From contig NC_066326.1 of assembly GCF_022539315.1 (NCBI RefSeq), positions 15,826,601-15,890,600 on the forward strand: DNA of 64,000 nucleotides, written 5' to 3'. Position 1 is the stretch's first letter; every line of letters begins with the position of its first letter. Source of the DNA: Serinus canaria. Taxonomy: Eukaryota; Chordata; Aves; Passeriformes; Fringillidae. The position numbers were made by a program, and so were the translations under genes. The notes under the pieces were generated by a model. That model was not told the DNA's origin. It saw nothing but the letters and a program-made list of their open reading frames with translations, and made no database searches. Positions 1-12,900 of the stretch are shown here, piece after piece.

Positions 1-1790
1 ACTCCTTAGGTAAGAATTGGACGTGTGCCACTGTATAGCCTCTGCCTCTTCCCCTGCTTCAGTGAAGGCATGTAACCTATAGCTACACCTGTGGTGAAGA
101 CTGTCCCACCTAACAACTGATACAATTAAAGATTTCTGGTGGGATTAAGTGCTTTGCTGAGAACTTAATTGAGGCATAAAGTGAAGTTATAGCCAATAGC
201 CACAGCAACAGACCCTTTCTCTGCAGATAGGAAGCAACTCTACCAGTGACTATTGTCCCATCCTACAGTATCATGATGAATTCCATTTCTACAAGTCCAT
301 TGCCAATGGCCCTGGACCTGATTAGATGGCGTGTACACATCATGTTGTCAAACACGCTAGATGTATCCTTTTATTAAAGGTTCACCCCCACTGGACATCT
401 CTCATAGCAAAATAGTTGCTTTGTACCAGCAAACAGCCTGTGTGAATCTTGAGCGTTCTCTGGTTTCCGTGGAAATCTGCCAGCCCAGCAGTGGGTCTGG
501 AAGACCAGCAGGGAAAAAGTTAATACAATTGAATGCAGAGAAGAAAAAGCATTGAACTTTTCAGTGGTATTTTTCTGTTTCGTTTTTTCAAATGCAAGTG
601 CTTAAAATGATATATTTATAACAGCTGGAGGAGTTTTATAGTGCTGTAAAATGCAGAGTTTTACAGACTTACAACCTGTTGTGTAAGGGGTGGGGGGGAT
701 GTTGCTATGGAACAAAAGTAGTGATGTCACATTATTAGTACTTTTGTCTTCAGTGTACCTGGCTGCTGGAAAATTACAGTGTTTGCAACAGACCTTGCAA
801 GGATAAACACCCAAAATTTGATACAATAGCCACACAGTAACTTGTTAAAAATTAAACCCACCCACAGAAGCCATTTCTTTGTTCTGGTATCTCTTGTGCT
901 AGAGGAACAGGAATGGCATGATGTTCACAGTCAACCCTGGTCTCATACAGGATGTGTTTCAACCTTCACCGACTTCCTCTTCACACAGCCCCTCTTTGGG
1001 AAATGGATGGGCTGATCTTGAATCCATTGTGCAGTTGTGACTGCTTAGCTCTCTATGGTCTTTAGCAAATATTCCTTCAGCTCTGCTACCTCTTCCTGTC
1101 AGAGGAGAGAGATCTGGAAGAGTCTCTGGGAGACAGAAAGAAGGGGAGAATAGAATATTTGGGTGATGTGTATCTCAATACTGTCATCAGACTGAGATTA
1201 ACCCTGTCTGTGGGAGCTTCTCTATAGACACTATTACCTTTACTTTGACATTTCCTGAACACCCTGCTTGGGTTTCTGTCCTCACACTCCACATACATGT
1301 AATCACATCTCCTTCCTCAGGAGTAAGAGAGGGCTAGAGTGCTCCAGACATTTGAAATTACTTAATATCACCATTGCTTCTGGATATGAGCTGACCTCCA
1401 CAGAGCTGCTCCAGCACTGCTGCACTCAGTGACCTCTCAAGTACATCTGTATCCAGGGGATCCCATTTAGCAGGGCACAGCTCTATGCAAATATACAGGG
1501 ACAATCTACTGCTGAAGTGATCTTGCTTTCTTAATATAGCACTCTGCTTCAGCTGCTGTGCCTGTGTCAGGGTCCACTGGAGCTTATTGGCTGTGCTCAG
1601 TGTGCATGGCTATTCCAGACCCAGGCTAGACTGTTTACAAACAGTAGAGATATTCTGTATCTGTAACAGTTTTTATGCAATTTAGAGAAATATTTCATGG
1701 CTAATGTAGAGTTGTCAACAATAAGTAGAAACCTCAGCCCCAAGAGCTTACACTTTAAATAGAAAGCAAGGGCAAGGGAATGATTATTCA
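1..1790. other. Non-coding stretch, nothing recognised
   Basis: The stretch has only short chance open frames (up to about 79 codons) with no recognisable protein similarity, no start-site context and no paired splice signals. It reads as ordinary unique vertebrate DNA. I saw no RNA gene. Diverged mobile-element fragments too old to recognise by eye may be present. Confidence 0.6.
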
Positions 1791-1905
1791 TCCTCAGTTT
1801 GCAGATGAGTAGCTGGTACATACTGCAACTAAACATCTCATCAAAGATTATGCAGGCAATCTGTGAATGAACTGAGACCTGAACTCAAACCTCCATTGTC
1901 CCAGC
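1791..1905 (-). mobile_element. Ancient MIR/CORE-like SINE remnant, antisense
   Basis: The plus strand reads like the reverse complement of a MIR-type SINE core. A TCCTCAGTTTGCAGATGAG block (from 1791) is followed by a diverged 'protect-the-core' segment and GACCTGAACTCAAACCTCC (about 1876-1894), which corresponds to the antisense 'GGGATTTGAACCCAGG' part of the tRNA-derived region. Seen: ordered partial matches across about 115 bp. Known: MIR-like SINEs are tRNA-derived, long inactive and shared across amniotes. Inferred: orientation minus. Upstream sequence from about 1720 may belong to the same or another old element. Confidence 0.5.
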
Positions 1906-2439
1906 TTGGTATTGTATCTCCTCTACTTGCTGCTTTTTTGAACATGTTTTTTTGGTCTCAAAAGAATTCCCAAGAAGGGAAGCTGAAGCCAGGATCAAAG
2001 AAAAATATTCTTTGTGGAAATATTGACTTCCACAGGAATAGATTCTGTTGTGGTTTGGCAGTGTAAATCAGAATGAACTCACCTGTAAAGGGAAAAGGAG
2101 TCAGACTAAATCATGCCTTTGGAGTCAAGTCCAAATAGAATCAGCACAGAGATGATGTTCTAGCTGCAGACAATGAAAGCAGCAGGATGATAATGCCCAG
2201 CACCAAGGCTGTTTTGGGCACCTCATGAATGTACCTGGATAAGAGTCAAGATATCAACCTACTTGCTTTCATTTTGGTTCCCTTCCTAGAAGAAAATTAG
2301 GAAAAACTATGGTTTAGAAGAAGTAAAATAGACCTATAGCAGCTGGCCAACCCAACTTCCTCCTGAGATTTGAGTTATTCCTTGCAATTCAATTAAGAGA
2401 GCTTTGGGTTAAGTCTGTTGGCAGTGAACTTGATTCTGG
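1906..2439. other. Non-coding stretch, nothing recognised
   Basis: Short spacer between two SINE remnants. It contains only scattered stop-rich frames and no repeat, RNA or coding signal that I can support. Confidence 0.55.
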
Positions 2440-2535
2440 TCCAGGCTCAGGCATCTCACTGCCTGTCGTGCTGCCTTGGCCATGCCAATATATCTCCCTG
2501 TGCCTTGGCTTGTCCAGCTACAGAATGTGGATTGC
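2440..2535 (+). mobile_element. Ancient MIR/CORE-like SINE remnant, sense
   Basis: The plus strand carries diverged sense-strand MIR-like blocks in the right order. A CTGGTCCAGGCTCAG stretch is followed by GCCTTGGCCATGCC (the 'CCTTGGGCAAGTC' position), CTCCCTGTGCCTTGG (the 'CTCTGTGCCTCAG' position) and CAGCTACAGAATGTGG (the 'CATCTGTAAAATGGG' position). The conserved spacing supports the call despite many substitutions. It is an inactive relic with no expected function, although such relics are sometimes reused as regulatory DNA. Confidence 0.55.
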
Positions 2536-4330
2536 ACTGCCCAGTCAGAAGGGCCTGGAGCCCCTTTCAGCATTAGTGTGCCTAAGGCACCAGAAGAGAT
2601 GGAAGAAAAGGGTAGAAGAAAACTCTCTGGAAGTGCACAGGTCCACTGAAATAAATGGTCATGGAAGATGCAGAATCAGAGTCTTAGGGGCCAACATATT
2701 TTGGCAAGCTGGCATCCTACAAGAAGCTACCTTTTGCCTGATAATTATTTGGACCTATCCCTGAGGCTTTGTCACAAGATGAAATGCTCCTTTATAATGC
2801 ACAGCTGGAAATACTTTATCACCTCATAGATTTCTTCTATTGCCTGGTATTTCCTATAGCATCATGCACTACACTGTATAGTAAATCTCTCCTCCATCAG
2901 ACAGACAGATACAAAACAGAAAGTGACTTATTATTCAGTCCCATTATGCCTGTTTTCATAGAAACTAATTATTCTGCATTGTTGTATTAGATACTTTAAG
3001 AAAGATTACATTTTTCTTACTTTTGACTGATAAAAAAAATTAAATCCATCAGTTTTGCTAAACATATTAAAGACAGAATTTCTCGTTCTAATTATTAATC
3101 AGTCGGATTTGAGGACACAGAATATTTGACTTAAGCTCAATATATGCACGAACAATGTCCCAATATCACATTTTGTATTGAAACAATTTTTCACTTTATT
3201 AAAGTCTTTAGGAGAGGAACCCAAGCGGCAGCTCTTGCTCAAGGTCGTGGGAGCTTAACGCAGCCTCATTGGTGTAACAAAGCTAAAATGTTATCTTCAA
3301 CTTTACAGGCACTACAGGCATCTTCTTCCCTCCCTCCAAGCCCCTCCTCATGCCTTAGTGTTGTAGGGATGAGATAAGGGAGAGAGAAGCTATCCATCAT
3401 GCCTGGAGCCTGGGTGGGAATGTTCTGTGGAAGGAAGAGAAACCAGGGGCTAGGGGCAGAGTTAAGGCAGGTACTAGAAATTTTGATAGAATGGTGATAG
3501 ATTTGAATCTGGAATTCAGCCATGATTTGGCAAATAGAATTATGGGAGCTCTTAAACCTGAGCACCTAATTCTTCATACAGGAGGTAGAGGAACAGAGAA
3601 AGTGAAGAGCATCTTTTCCCAAATCTGAGCTGCTGGCAAGGACAAGCAGGTAGCTTGGAGAATGGCTCTGATTCTGTAGCCACGTCACCACTTCCTCATG
3701 GAGCACAGCAGAGCTATCAGGATGTGAGCCTCATGGACACTGATAGAGCCTCATGGACCTGGCCCATCAAGCCTCTGTACACGAGATCCAGCAACTCTGT
3801 GAGGCATCTTGCCTAGGAGAGCACAGCACTCAGCCCTAACAGTTGTATTTCTCCCTCATGAAGTTGTCATGCACCAGATTTGTTACTGTCTTTTGCTGTG
3901 TAAGCAAAACTTCAGCCCAAAGTGACTGAATTTTATCTTGGTTTTAGCCTGAACTGCCTTGCAGTCTGTTTTGTTGGTTTTGGGTTTTTTTTTATTTAAG
4001 AAAAATTGTCATCAGCAATGATGAAAGAACTGGAAGATTCTTGGTAATTTCAGGAAAATCAGAAATAATTTAAACATTTTCCACTCCCCATTCTGTGCTT
4101 CTGTGGGAGGACCAAGCATACTTGACTTGAAGAGACAGGTCAGACACAGGCACTAATCTAAGGCAGGATAAATTCTGGCTGCTCCAGTTCTGTAGGGGAG
4201 GATAGATAACCTCGCCACTAAAGGTTTAAAGTACCTGCCCCTTCTAAAAGGAGTGTTTATGGTTTTATTCAAAGAAAGGGACTTCAAACACAACTCAGTA
4301 AGGAAGCACGCCACAGAAGAAAGGATCTGT
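2536..4330. other. Non-coding stretch, nothing recognised
   Basis: Unique sequence with short chance frames only. A small 21-bp-spaced direct repeat of GAGCCTCATGGAC occurs near 3726 and 3747. No exon, promoter or RNA gene could be supported. Confidence 0.6.
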
Positions 4331-4479
4331 TGCGGATGCCCCATCCTGGAAGTATTCAAGGCCAGGTTGGAGAGGTTTTGAGCAACCTGGTCTCGTGGAA
4401 GGCGTACCTGCCTGCAGCAGGGAGTTGGAATAAGATGATCTTGAAAGTCCCTTCCAACCCAAACCAGTCTGTGATTCTA
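4331..4479 (+). mobile_element. CR1 LINE, 3' end fragment
   Basis: The segment reads as the 3' terminal part of an avian/amniote CR1 retrotransposon. It has GGATGCCCCATCCTGGAAG, then TTCAAGGCCAGGTTGGA, then GCAACCTGGTCTCGTGGAAG, then TGATCTTGAAAGTCCCTTCC and CAACCCAAACCAGTCTGTG, ending in the characteristic GATTCTA tail. CR1 inserts are usually 5'-truncated; only about 150 bp remain here, with no ORF2 coding part. The tail has one recognisable unit of the ATTCTATG-type repeat. There are few indels relative to the remembered family pattern, so it is much better preserved than the SINE relics in the window. Confidence 0.93.
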
Positions 4480-7002
4480 GCTTCTTGGCCTGCCTTTGAG
4501 GCTTAGATGTAAACTAGTGGGTGGGCACTGCCAAATTCAGTCAAAAGAGCTTGTGTCATTGCTGGAGCATTCCTCAGCCGTCCCAGGATGTATAAAGTGA
4601 ATTAACCCTTCGACAGGCTTGAAACAGTGCTCTATGCAATGTACACCATTCCCTAAATGTGAGCTTCTCCAGTCAGCCACTCCACTGCAGCTAGGAAGAA
4701 TCTCATCTCATAGGGCTCATTTTCTAATCAACCATGCTCCATTTGTGAACACCACTTGTGTACACAATTATGGTACAGTCAGTTAACAGCATAAGGTAGC
4801 TACATGATTTGCAGGCACCTGCATTAAATATTTGAATAAACTCATGCTAATGTCACATCAGATTTCCATTTTAGTGGCAAAAATTTCCTATGCACACAGT
4901 CATACACGTATTTTCTAAAACTGGACTCACTGTCTAACAAGTGGCAATATAAAGATCTTGTCTTTTTTCAGAGATACCAAGAGCCTGTAGTTCACTGTGT
5001 TATACTCAAGTTCAGAATCACATTTGCTTCTTTAATAACAACTACAAAAAACCCCAGCTCTACAACCCTGTGTCTTTTTAGGCTCCCCCCGCAAAAGCCC
5101 ACTGTCAACATAAAACGTAGGGCATCAAGATTAATAGCAGAGTAATGCACATAGATGTCATTTCCATTTTAATTCTAATCAGCATTTAGCGTGGCAAGTG
5201 TCACTGTAACACCAGCAGATGGAAGCTGACACTGTCACTGCTGTCAAGTGCAGAGGGTTGTGGGTAGCTAGGGCACTGCTCTGTTATTTTCTCCTGGTTA
5301 AATACCACATTGCAGCAAATTAACTTTGTTTTGTTGTCACATGCTCTCTTGTAGCTGCTTTCTTAACATTGCTGACTATGCAGGTTTGAGAATGAGTGCT
5401 GGTTGTTGGAGGGAGGGGGTTTCAGGCTCCTTCAGCTTGCCCATGGCACTAAAATCCATGTCATGGGCATGCCATAGAAGGAAATGGAAAGAACAGGGAT
5501 AGAACTGGGAGATGGAGAGGTAATAAACATTTCTAAGTCTGTGCAAAATATTTTTCTATTTCTTTCCTATTTTAGCATTTCAGTGACTCAGAAAGTATGC
5601 TGGGAAGCAACAAGCCTCTGGCCTTTCCTGTTAGAGCACTCTACAGTGGGTGCCTCAGCCTGAACTAGGCTCCTCTAGGAGCCTTGTCTGGGGTTCTTTA
5701 GGCTAAACCTGTCTGCCTTTTGTTTCTCTCTGCACTGCACAAATGTCAGGGCATACACGTTGTGTGTGTCACTTGTTTGACCTTCTCATGTGCTGCAGTC
5801 ATTGAATCTTCATCTCCTGCATTTGCAGCACGACACCTTTGTGCTCTGTGGCAGGTTTGCCAAATTGTTCAAATTCTTCAATTAGGTCTTAGAATAGAAA
5901 ACAGAGAAAGGGGTCATGCTGCTTTTGAGGTGTGCAGTCTAATGGGGCACCCCTTCTACAGGAATTCTGCTGAAATTTCCTTAGGTAAAAACTTTATCTC
6001 AGTGCTGCTAGAGGATGGGATCCTCCCATCCCTTAACATTCAGGACTTTGTTTATTATTGTAAATGCAAGCAACTGCAGAAGAGATAGCTGATTGTATCT
6101 GTAATTTTTCTTCCCTTCTGCAGGCTCCCAGTTTTGACTAAGTATTCTTTTAAAAAGAATAAATAGCCCTTGGGAACGTGTGAACTGGAAACTGAGATCT
6201 CATGGCAGTGAAATGTGCCTATGCAGCTCATATATACTTCCTTGATAATCCTTTTCCTGACTGCTGTTCTCCAGGGCAGATAATGATTTTATCTGAAGAT
6301 GTCATCCCTAGAATATCCACAAGTTGTATTCTTAAATGAATTTTCAAAATAATCCCATTGCCTCATCTTGGCTCTGCAGAGTACTTGACCTTGGTCTGTC
6401 ATTTCCTGCCTTAAGATGGTCCTTCTGCACCTTTTTCAAAGGAAAAAGAAGAAGAGGAGCCACTGGTCTCTAGGCAGGGCTGCCAGGACTGGGGAGGCTC
6501 CACAGGGACCTATTTTACAAAATTACAATGGACTTTCTAAAATATTGACATCAGGCCTGCTACAGCAAAGTCACCACTGCTTGCACTCACTCCATTCTCC
6601 ATCAGGAGCCTGATCCAGTAGGACAAAGTCACTGCTGGCAGCTATGATGAGTCCCCATCATGACACACCCTGCTCACTTCTTCTGGCTGCACTCCTGTCC
6701 CTTCCTCTCACCACGCCTCCCACGCAGGTCCTCTGCTTCTCATGAACACAGGAAAGGGGCCAGGAGGCCAAATACTGTGTGAGGTTTGTGGACAGAGCTT
6801 ACAAATATAATTTGCCCTCTTCTACTATTTTGTTATTCAAGGGGAGGCAGCCTACTATTTCTAGTTAAAAAAAAAAATTACAACAGAATCCTCTCCAGGC
6901 CACAAAGCAGCATATCCAGGAGATTATAGTTTCCACTTTGTCATCCCTGTTGTAAAAAGCTTATCAATTGGCTTTTTGCACTACACTTAGATTACAGGCA
7001 AT
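4480..7002. other. Non-coding stretch, nothing recognised
   Basis: Unique sequence. A 122-codon open frame at 5720-6088 shows no recognisable domain and starts without convincing context, so I treat it as chance. A CTCF-like motif is listed separately at 5212. The segment near 4325-4480 explains the only LINE signal at its left edge. Confidence 0.6.
5212..5226 (+). promoter_or_regulatory. Possible CTCF-binding motif
   Basis: CCAGCAGATGGAAGC fits the CTCF core pattern CCASYAGRKGGCRSY at 14 of 15 positions; A replaces the expected C at position 12. Motif matches of this quality occur by chance at this window size, and no occupancy data are available. It would act, if real, in chromatin looping. 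Confidence 0.2.
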
Positions 7003-7115
7003 ATGTTCTAATGGATGGGACTGGGACTCAGGAAGCTTGAATTTTAACTCCATCTCTACTTCTGGTTTGCTGTGCCCTTGCAAAAATCACTTCATGCCTG
7101 TTTCCCTTCTACTAA
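7003..7115 (+). mobile_element. Ancient MIR/CORE-like SINE remnant, sense
   Basis: Clear ordered similarity to the sense strand of tRNA-derived MIR-type SINEs. TCTAATGGATGGGACTGGG and ACTCAGGAAGCTTGAATTTT precede CTCCATCTCTACTTCTGG, then GCTGTGCCCTTGCAAAAATC, ACTTCATGCCTGTTTCCC and TTCT. These match, in sequence, the right half of the tRNA-like head, the core ('GTGACCTTGGGCAAGTCACTT') and the 'CCTCAGTTTCCTC' block. The element overlaps a 171-codon open frame (6968-7483), which is therefore at least partly SINE-derived and unlikely to be a gene. Confidence 0.7.
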
Positions 7116-9295
7116 GTCCATCAGCCTTTCTAGGAAAAAAACCCATTCTTCTTGTAGATACAGAATCCAGTGAGCTGAATGGGGGTGGCCCCATTTACCA
7201 CAAAAGTATCTGTGGAGATATGAATGTGCATCAAATTTTCATTTTTAAACATCAAAACCTGCTTCTAGTACTGCTGTTCCTCAAAGCCTTGAGGACCATG
7301 TCCCATAGAATTGCATTGCTGTTGCTGAACTGTCACAAAGCAAATACCAGCAAGTTTAGAAACTGCAAGCATCTCAAAATACGAACAGGAGTTCACAGAC
7401 AAGAGCTGGACAGCCCTGTATCCTGCCACTTCTCCATGCAGAGCTCCTTTCTATTCAGGTCACTTTGGAGGGATCACTTTTAAACAGATCTCCAGTTCCC
7501 TTTACTGCAAATGAGGCCTTGCAGAAGCAAACTTTGTTTTTAGTGGCTGGCTTAGAGGGCTGATGCACCAATGTTAGATGGTTTAAAAATACACAATGAC
7601 TTTGAGTCTGTATGTAGACACATAACAGGAAGGTATAGAGATGAATTTTAAGCTCAAAAGGGAGTCCCTTATATTTGAGCTTTCAGACATATTCCTGTTT
7701 TTCCTGACAAAGATAGAGGAACACCATCAAAATCTTCTAAGAAACATTTCTACAGCACACACCTCTCTGTCTGTCTTCTCTCTTTCTTTTACTTCCTTTC
7801 CCCTGTAGATGCCTATCTACTATATATAGACTCATTGCTCTCAGTATTTATCTTGTTACTTGACATCTTCAAGAGAAGCGCTGGCTTGTAGCATACATGG
7901 CTTGGGATGTGTTTTAGAAAGACCAAATTTGAAAGCACTTCACTCTTCCACTCCTGCAGCAGTCCCCGAGCTTTCTGTGTTTTTTGCACGTCAACATAGG
8001 ACTGATCAGTGTTTTGGACAGAGCAGCTACTTTAGGGATGGGTATATTGCACCAAGTGCCACCTTCACCTGAGCCTCCATCATGTGCAGGGGAGAAGGAA
8101 GGAAGCTGAGCCTTCATGGCTGAAGTGTTCATTGGCATCTCTGCCAAGGATGACAGCAAAGAAGCTGTGCTGGTTTGGCTGGGACTGCTCTGAATTTTGA
8201 CAAACTTCACTGGAAGATGAATGTCTTGGCCACTGTCCCAGACCCAAACATTAGTCCTTTCCTCAGCTCCCTGCTTGTCTGCTTCTCTCCCCAGAGACTC
8301 CCATACTTCTGTCTGTAAATAGGCACAGTTCCAGCTGTATATTGGGAGTCAACAACAAATAAAACTAAAGCCTGATAGAGTGGCAGCTGTAAAAGGGAGG
8401 TGCAGCTTGCAGGGAAGAGCGGAGCTTGCTTGCAAAAAGATAGGCAGGTCCCTGTTCAGGACTAGTGCCTGAACACTAGGAAAGGAAGGGCTGCAGGGTG
8501 TGGGGTTGGATAGGAGAGGGTTGAAGCCAGGAAGCCAATGGCTGAAGCAGAGTAGTGGTGAGGGAGGACCCTCACAGGGAGCCAGTGCTGGTTGACATCA
8601 TGGAGATGAGGTAGCAGTGACTGATTGCTCTTCCCCCTTACCAGCACTGCTGATCTAGCAAAATGACATTGTTTCCCCACAACAGGAAAGGAATTGAGGC
8701 AGAAACCTCATCAGGTTTCTGATGAGATGTCTTACCACACAAAACAACTGATATAAAACATTCCCCTGTTAGTACCATTCTAAAGAATCTTTAAAAGATA
8801 TTTCTTTTCTGTTTTGTAGCAATCTCTTCAGCACTTGCTGATCCCTAGGGAAAAAACCAACAAACCACAACCTAGCTTAAAAAACAAAAAATAACACCCA
8901 GCAGACATCACAGGACTGGGATCAGGAGATAACAACAGAGAATTCCTCTCCTGCATGCAGGTTAATTAAATGACACAGATAACCTTGTGCATGCCCAGAA
9001 AAGCTGCGTTTTCTTTCTGAAATCATATCAATCATTTAATTATCCCACTTCTCACGCTGCCATTATCTAGAGCTAAAGGCTGCACATTTTTTTTTTAATT
9101 TAGTTTTTTTTAATTCACCTTTTTTCTTTCAAAGTCTGTGTTATCACTCAGTTAAAGATACATGTAAGTACTCTAGCTCAGATCTGACCTCCCAGCATAT
9201 TTTTCCAAAGTTCTTGCATTTCATTTCTCATCACTGTGTATGCTAACAACTTCTTAGTGGAGTATGCAGCAACTTAATTGCTATTTGTCACGCAT
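7116..9295. other. Non-coding stretch, nothing recognised
   Basis: Unique sequence with short stop-limited frames and short T-rich runs (for example 9089-9099 and 9104-9110). A faint MIR-like patch near 8280-8340 is too diverged to call. No gene, RNA or promoter is supported. Confidence 0.6.
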
Positions 9296-9395
9296 GGTAA
9301 AGTAAGATGCTCAAAGTCACAGAGTAGGTCAGTGTCAGAGAAGGGGTTCATTCCCAAGCTAATAAACTCTTTCTAGAGCCTGCTTCTGTCTCACC
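9296..9395 (-). mobile_element. Ancient MIR/CORE-like SINE remnant, antisense
   Basis: The plus strand shows GTAAGATGCTCAAAGTCACA, AGTAGGTCAGTGTCAGAGAA and GGGGTTCATTCCCAAGCT in order. They match the antisense MIR blocks 'GTAACTTGCCCAAGGTCACA', 'AGTAAGTGGCAGAG' and 'GGATTCGAACCCAGG', with the trailing AGAGCCTGCTTCTGTC fitting the head region. The copy is partial and old. Confidence 0.65.
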
Positions 9396-9866
9396 TTGCT
9401 AGCTTTAGGACACAAAGATGGTCTTTAGGCTTTGAATGCCCTCAATCTCAATAAAAATAGGTTTAATTACTATCTCAAATCAAAGGGAGGAAAAGCTGCT
9501 CATCTTCTCTAGTGATAAATATGCTGTGAAGGCATCAGTACAGGTGTACTGCAAACAACACGCAACAGAGTTTGGCCACAGCTGACTGACCTTGATCAAA
9601 ATAAAATGACTTTAGAACACTTGAGGGTGTTGCAGGGAAGAACTGGATTTATATCATCTCCGTGGTGCAGAACTGAAAAGTGGGATGCTTCAGGGCAGAA
9701 CTGAGTGAAATCAGCTGAGTTGCATCAGATTGCAGGACAGAAATGGCAGCTGGAGTGTGTGGAATACCTTTGCAGACCTGGATGGAGCCTGAGGCTGCCA
9801 TTGCAGTGGGGGTCTGCAGGACAGGATCATATGCATTTTTCTGGTCTACAAGCTGCTTTCACAGGA
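9396..9866. other. Non-coding stretch, nothing recognised
   Basis: Unique sequence between a SINE remnant and a 46-bp duplication. Short overlapping chance frames occur in the following kilobase because the duplication is poor in stop codons; none is recognisable. Confidence 0.55.
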
Positions 9867-9950
9867 TCCCAAACTTTGCATGAACCACCAAATATGCAAA
9901 CTTTTCACCAAATCCCAAACTTTGCATGGACCACCAAATGTGCAAACTTG
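9867..9950 (+). repeat. 46-bp tandem duplication
   Basis: Two near-identical copies with period 46 begin at 9867 and 9913. Each contains TCCCAAACTTTGCATG, then ACCACCAAAT, then TGCAAACTT; the second copy is incomplete. Copies differ by a few substitutions. The duplication explains the cluster of overlapping open frames around 9.7-10.3 kb, which I do not consider genes. Confidence 0.85.
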
Positions 9951-12900
9951 CAGTGTGTGGCAGAGCCCACTCTCCACTTCTCACTCACCCCATAGTTGTA
10001 TTCCAGGCCAAGGAGTGTGGGCTGCTTGTCTCCCAAGATTTTCAATCCCCAGATATCTGCATTTGCACTACTAAAGCAGGATGGTGGAAGGCCAAGGAGT
10101 GTGTGGGGAAGCTGGAGTGATGGAGAGAACTTCCTGTGCATTAGAAGGAAATTCTTATTGGCTTTGACTGCAATTTGTGCCTTCACAGCCTGGGTCCCTC
10201 GCCAGCTGTTTTTCCTGTGCTGAGTGCTCTGCTTGATCTTGTTCATATTGCAATCTCCAGGACTATTATTTTTTTTCTTAACCAAAGAGCTGCCAGCTGG
10301 TGTTGTTGATCACACCCCCAGAAGCAGGCACAAAGGCCAGCACACACTTTACACAACACTCCTTCTCCTCCCCATTCTATTTCATCCCTAATAAAAACAT
10401 TGTAATTTTAAACAAGCAGCTGGGAGTGTCACTAATTTCAGTCCTTTCATTAAGGTGGTTTGGCATAGCTTTTTTCTGTACAGCTCTTTTTGCCCCAGAG
10501 CTATGGTTGGGCAAAGTTGGTCAGAGTCCAGGTGCCACACTCTCAGTCTGCAGCAGTTAATAACCCTAACCCATTCAGGCAGCCCTCCTCAGCTGTGTGC
10601 TTCCCTTCTTCAAGCTCCCCACATGACCGTCTGCTAGGAGTGTTCCTGACCATGCTATTCACTCTCTAGAGTTTGAGCCCTACCTCCCTCCACCGGCAGT
10701 CACTGCTGTTGTTCCACTAAAGGCACAAAACCCTAACCTACCCCTCTTTCTCATTCAGAGACAGCCAACAGCTGTCACCCTACCAGAGGGCTGAATCTGC
10801 TTGTCAGAAGTGCCAGAGAGGGCAGCCTGCAAGGTGAAATCACTCAAGTCATCCCACTTGAAGTTAGACACTTAACTGAGATGCTTCAGCTAGGATGAAC
10901 TTGTCCTAAGTTCTTTGTATGTATGGTCTGTGGAAAGCTAGAGGCTATTGAAGATCTGCTTTCCACTCTGGATGTTTTTCTTTCTCCCCTGACTCCAGAG
11001 AGAGCCTAGAATAAGGCATTCATCACAGATGCTGAATTTCAGTAGCTGAAGTTGGATGCGACGGATCTCTGCTTTGAAAATCTTCTACTGCAAATAGTGC
11101 CAGACTCATTAATGTCTCCTATCTTTGTCTTACAGAAGGCTATTTTTTTTCATCCAGCACCTGTGTAGCTACCTGTCTAATACAAAGAGGTTGAGTACGT
11201 ATATTGTGCTAGGAGTGACCTCATGAAGTGCTGATATTCAAAGTATATGCACCTACCACTGACTTTTTCAAGATACAAGATTAACCTGAGTCACTGACTT
11301 TCCCTCTCTCTGATGGATACCCTTTCCATACCCCTTCCATTTCCATTATATCCATATCAGCATGCATGACAGAGAGAAAGTGTAAATAGAGGCAGGGTAC
11401 ACGATAAAGAGCAGGGTAATACATTTTTTATCCCCACCACTTAGGAATGACAGCATCACATATTTACTCTCAGTGAGCTGTGGTTGTTTGCTTCTAACAA
11501 ATGTAAATCAGGAGTGTGGTACTGCACCATCCATCACACCGTATTTTTTGACCATTCCGGAGTTGTTGAGGTTGTACCTGAAGTCACTGATATTAATAGG
11601 GGTGGCAATGATAACAAGATGCTCTGATACCTTATTTCCCAGTGGAATTCAGTCCTGCACAGTGCATATCTGTATTTTTCCAGCCTTGACTTGTATTCTT
11701 GCCCCTCTGGATTTGAGTGACAGCCTTTGTTGTAAGAATCTATAGAGAAACAATGATCATTTTCATCATTTTCAGCTGCATTTGCAGTTGCCCACTTTGC
11801 GTTCAGCCTCGCTAAGGATCCAGGTAGGAACCATCACGTGGCTTTGAGTGGCTCTGAACAAGCAGGCAGAGCAGCACCCCTGGCTAACCTGCAGTAACAC
11901 AGCAGGGGAAAGGCAGCCCCTGAAGGTCTCTTGTCACACACTGTGCTGGGCACCGCTGTGTACTAGCAGCAGGTGGGAGGGGAATAAGGAATAAGAATGC
12001 AGATGATTGATTTAGAGAAATGGCTGTCTCCTGTCAGAAGCCTGTCACTGCAGAGCTGGCACGGGATGACGAAAGCAGCCTGAAGGGCTACTCACCTTCT
12101 CTCTCTTTCTCTCCACTCCTCCCACTTGGAGGGCAGCAGCAATGGGGTACATGGCCTTGCAACCAGCCTCTTCAGGCATTCACAGCTAGTTGCACTTCAG
12201 CATGAAAAAAAGAAGGTGGTATGTCTCCATATTTGCTCATATTTTTAAACAAGAGTAGAAAAAACCCACCCTAAACAATTAGTGGTCTCTCCACCTACTC
12301 TCCTACTCCTTTTTGTTCCTGCACAGAACTTGTCAGCTTTCCATCCATAAGAGAGCGGTACTGCAGGCAGGGAGGAGGGGTGAGGGAAGGCTGGGGGCTG
12401 GAGCCATTTAAGCTGTCACCAACTCTATCAGAGCATTTAAATTACTGGCACGGAATTACAATGCCACATATTGCAGTTCAAAAAACAACCAGCACCCAAA
12501 TTCCCTTCAGCATAGCATCCTTCCCCCAGGATAATGCATTTTCCAACTTCATAGTATATTGGTATACAACGAGCACAGAAAACTCATGGACTGGATAGTG
12601 TTGCAAGGATTCTATACGTGGAACTTTTTTCTGCTGATGGGTAAATCAAATTCAAACAGCACAAGCCATTTATGCTCTCCTCTTTCTTTCTATTTAAACG
12701 GGTTACTGCTGGTAAGCACCATAATAGTTAAGGATCTGTCAGCAATTCCAATACAAAGAAGAGCAATCACACCTTTAAGCAGACTTCCAGTGATGGGCTA
12801 TAGACTATCAAAGTTAAATAGATTCTTAAAATCCTAGCCGTTAGGGCTGGGAAATCTTTCAGCACTAATAGTGCATGACTGTTCTCTGCAATGAAACCAT

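Noticed and set aside
6968..7483. 171-codon plus-strand open frame
   Set aside because: It overlaps an old SINE, has no recognisable domain or signal, and frames of this size are expected by chance across 64 kb read in six frames.
10561..10745. CCCTAACCC and CCCTAACC words resembling telomere repeats
   Set aside because: Only single units occur, with no tandem run, so this is not an interstitial telomeric array.
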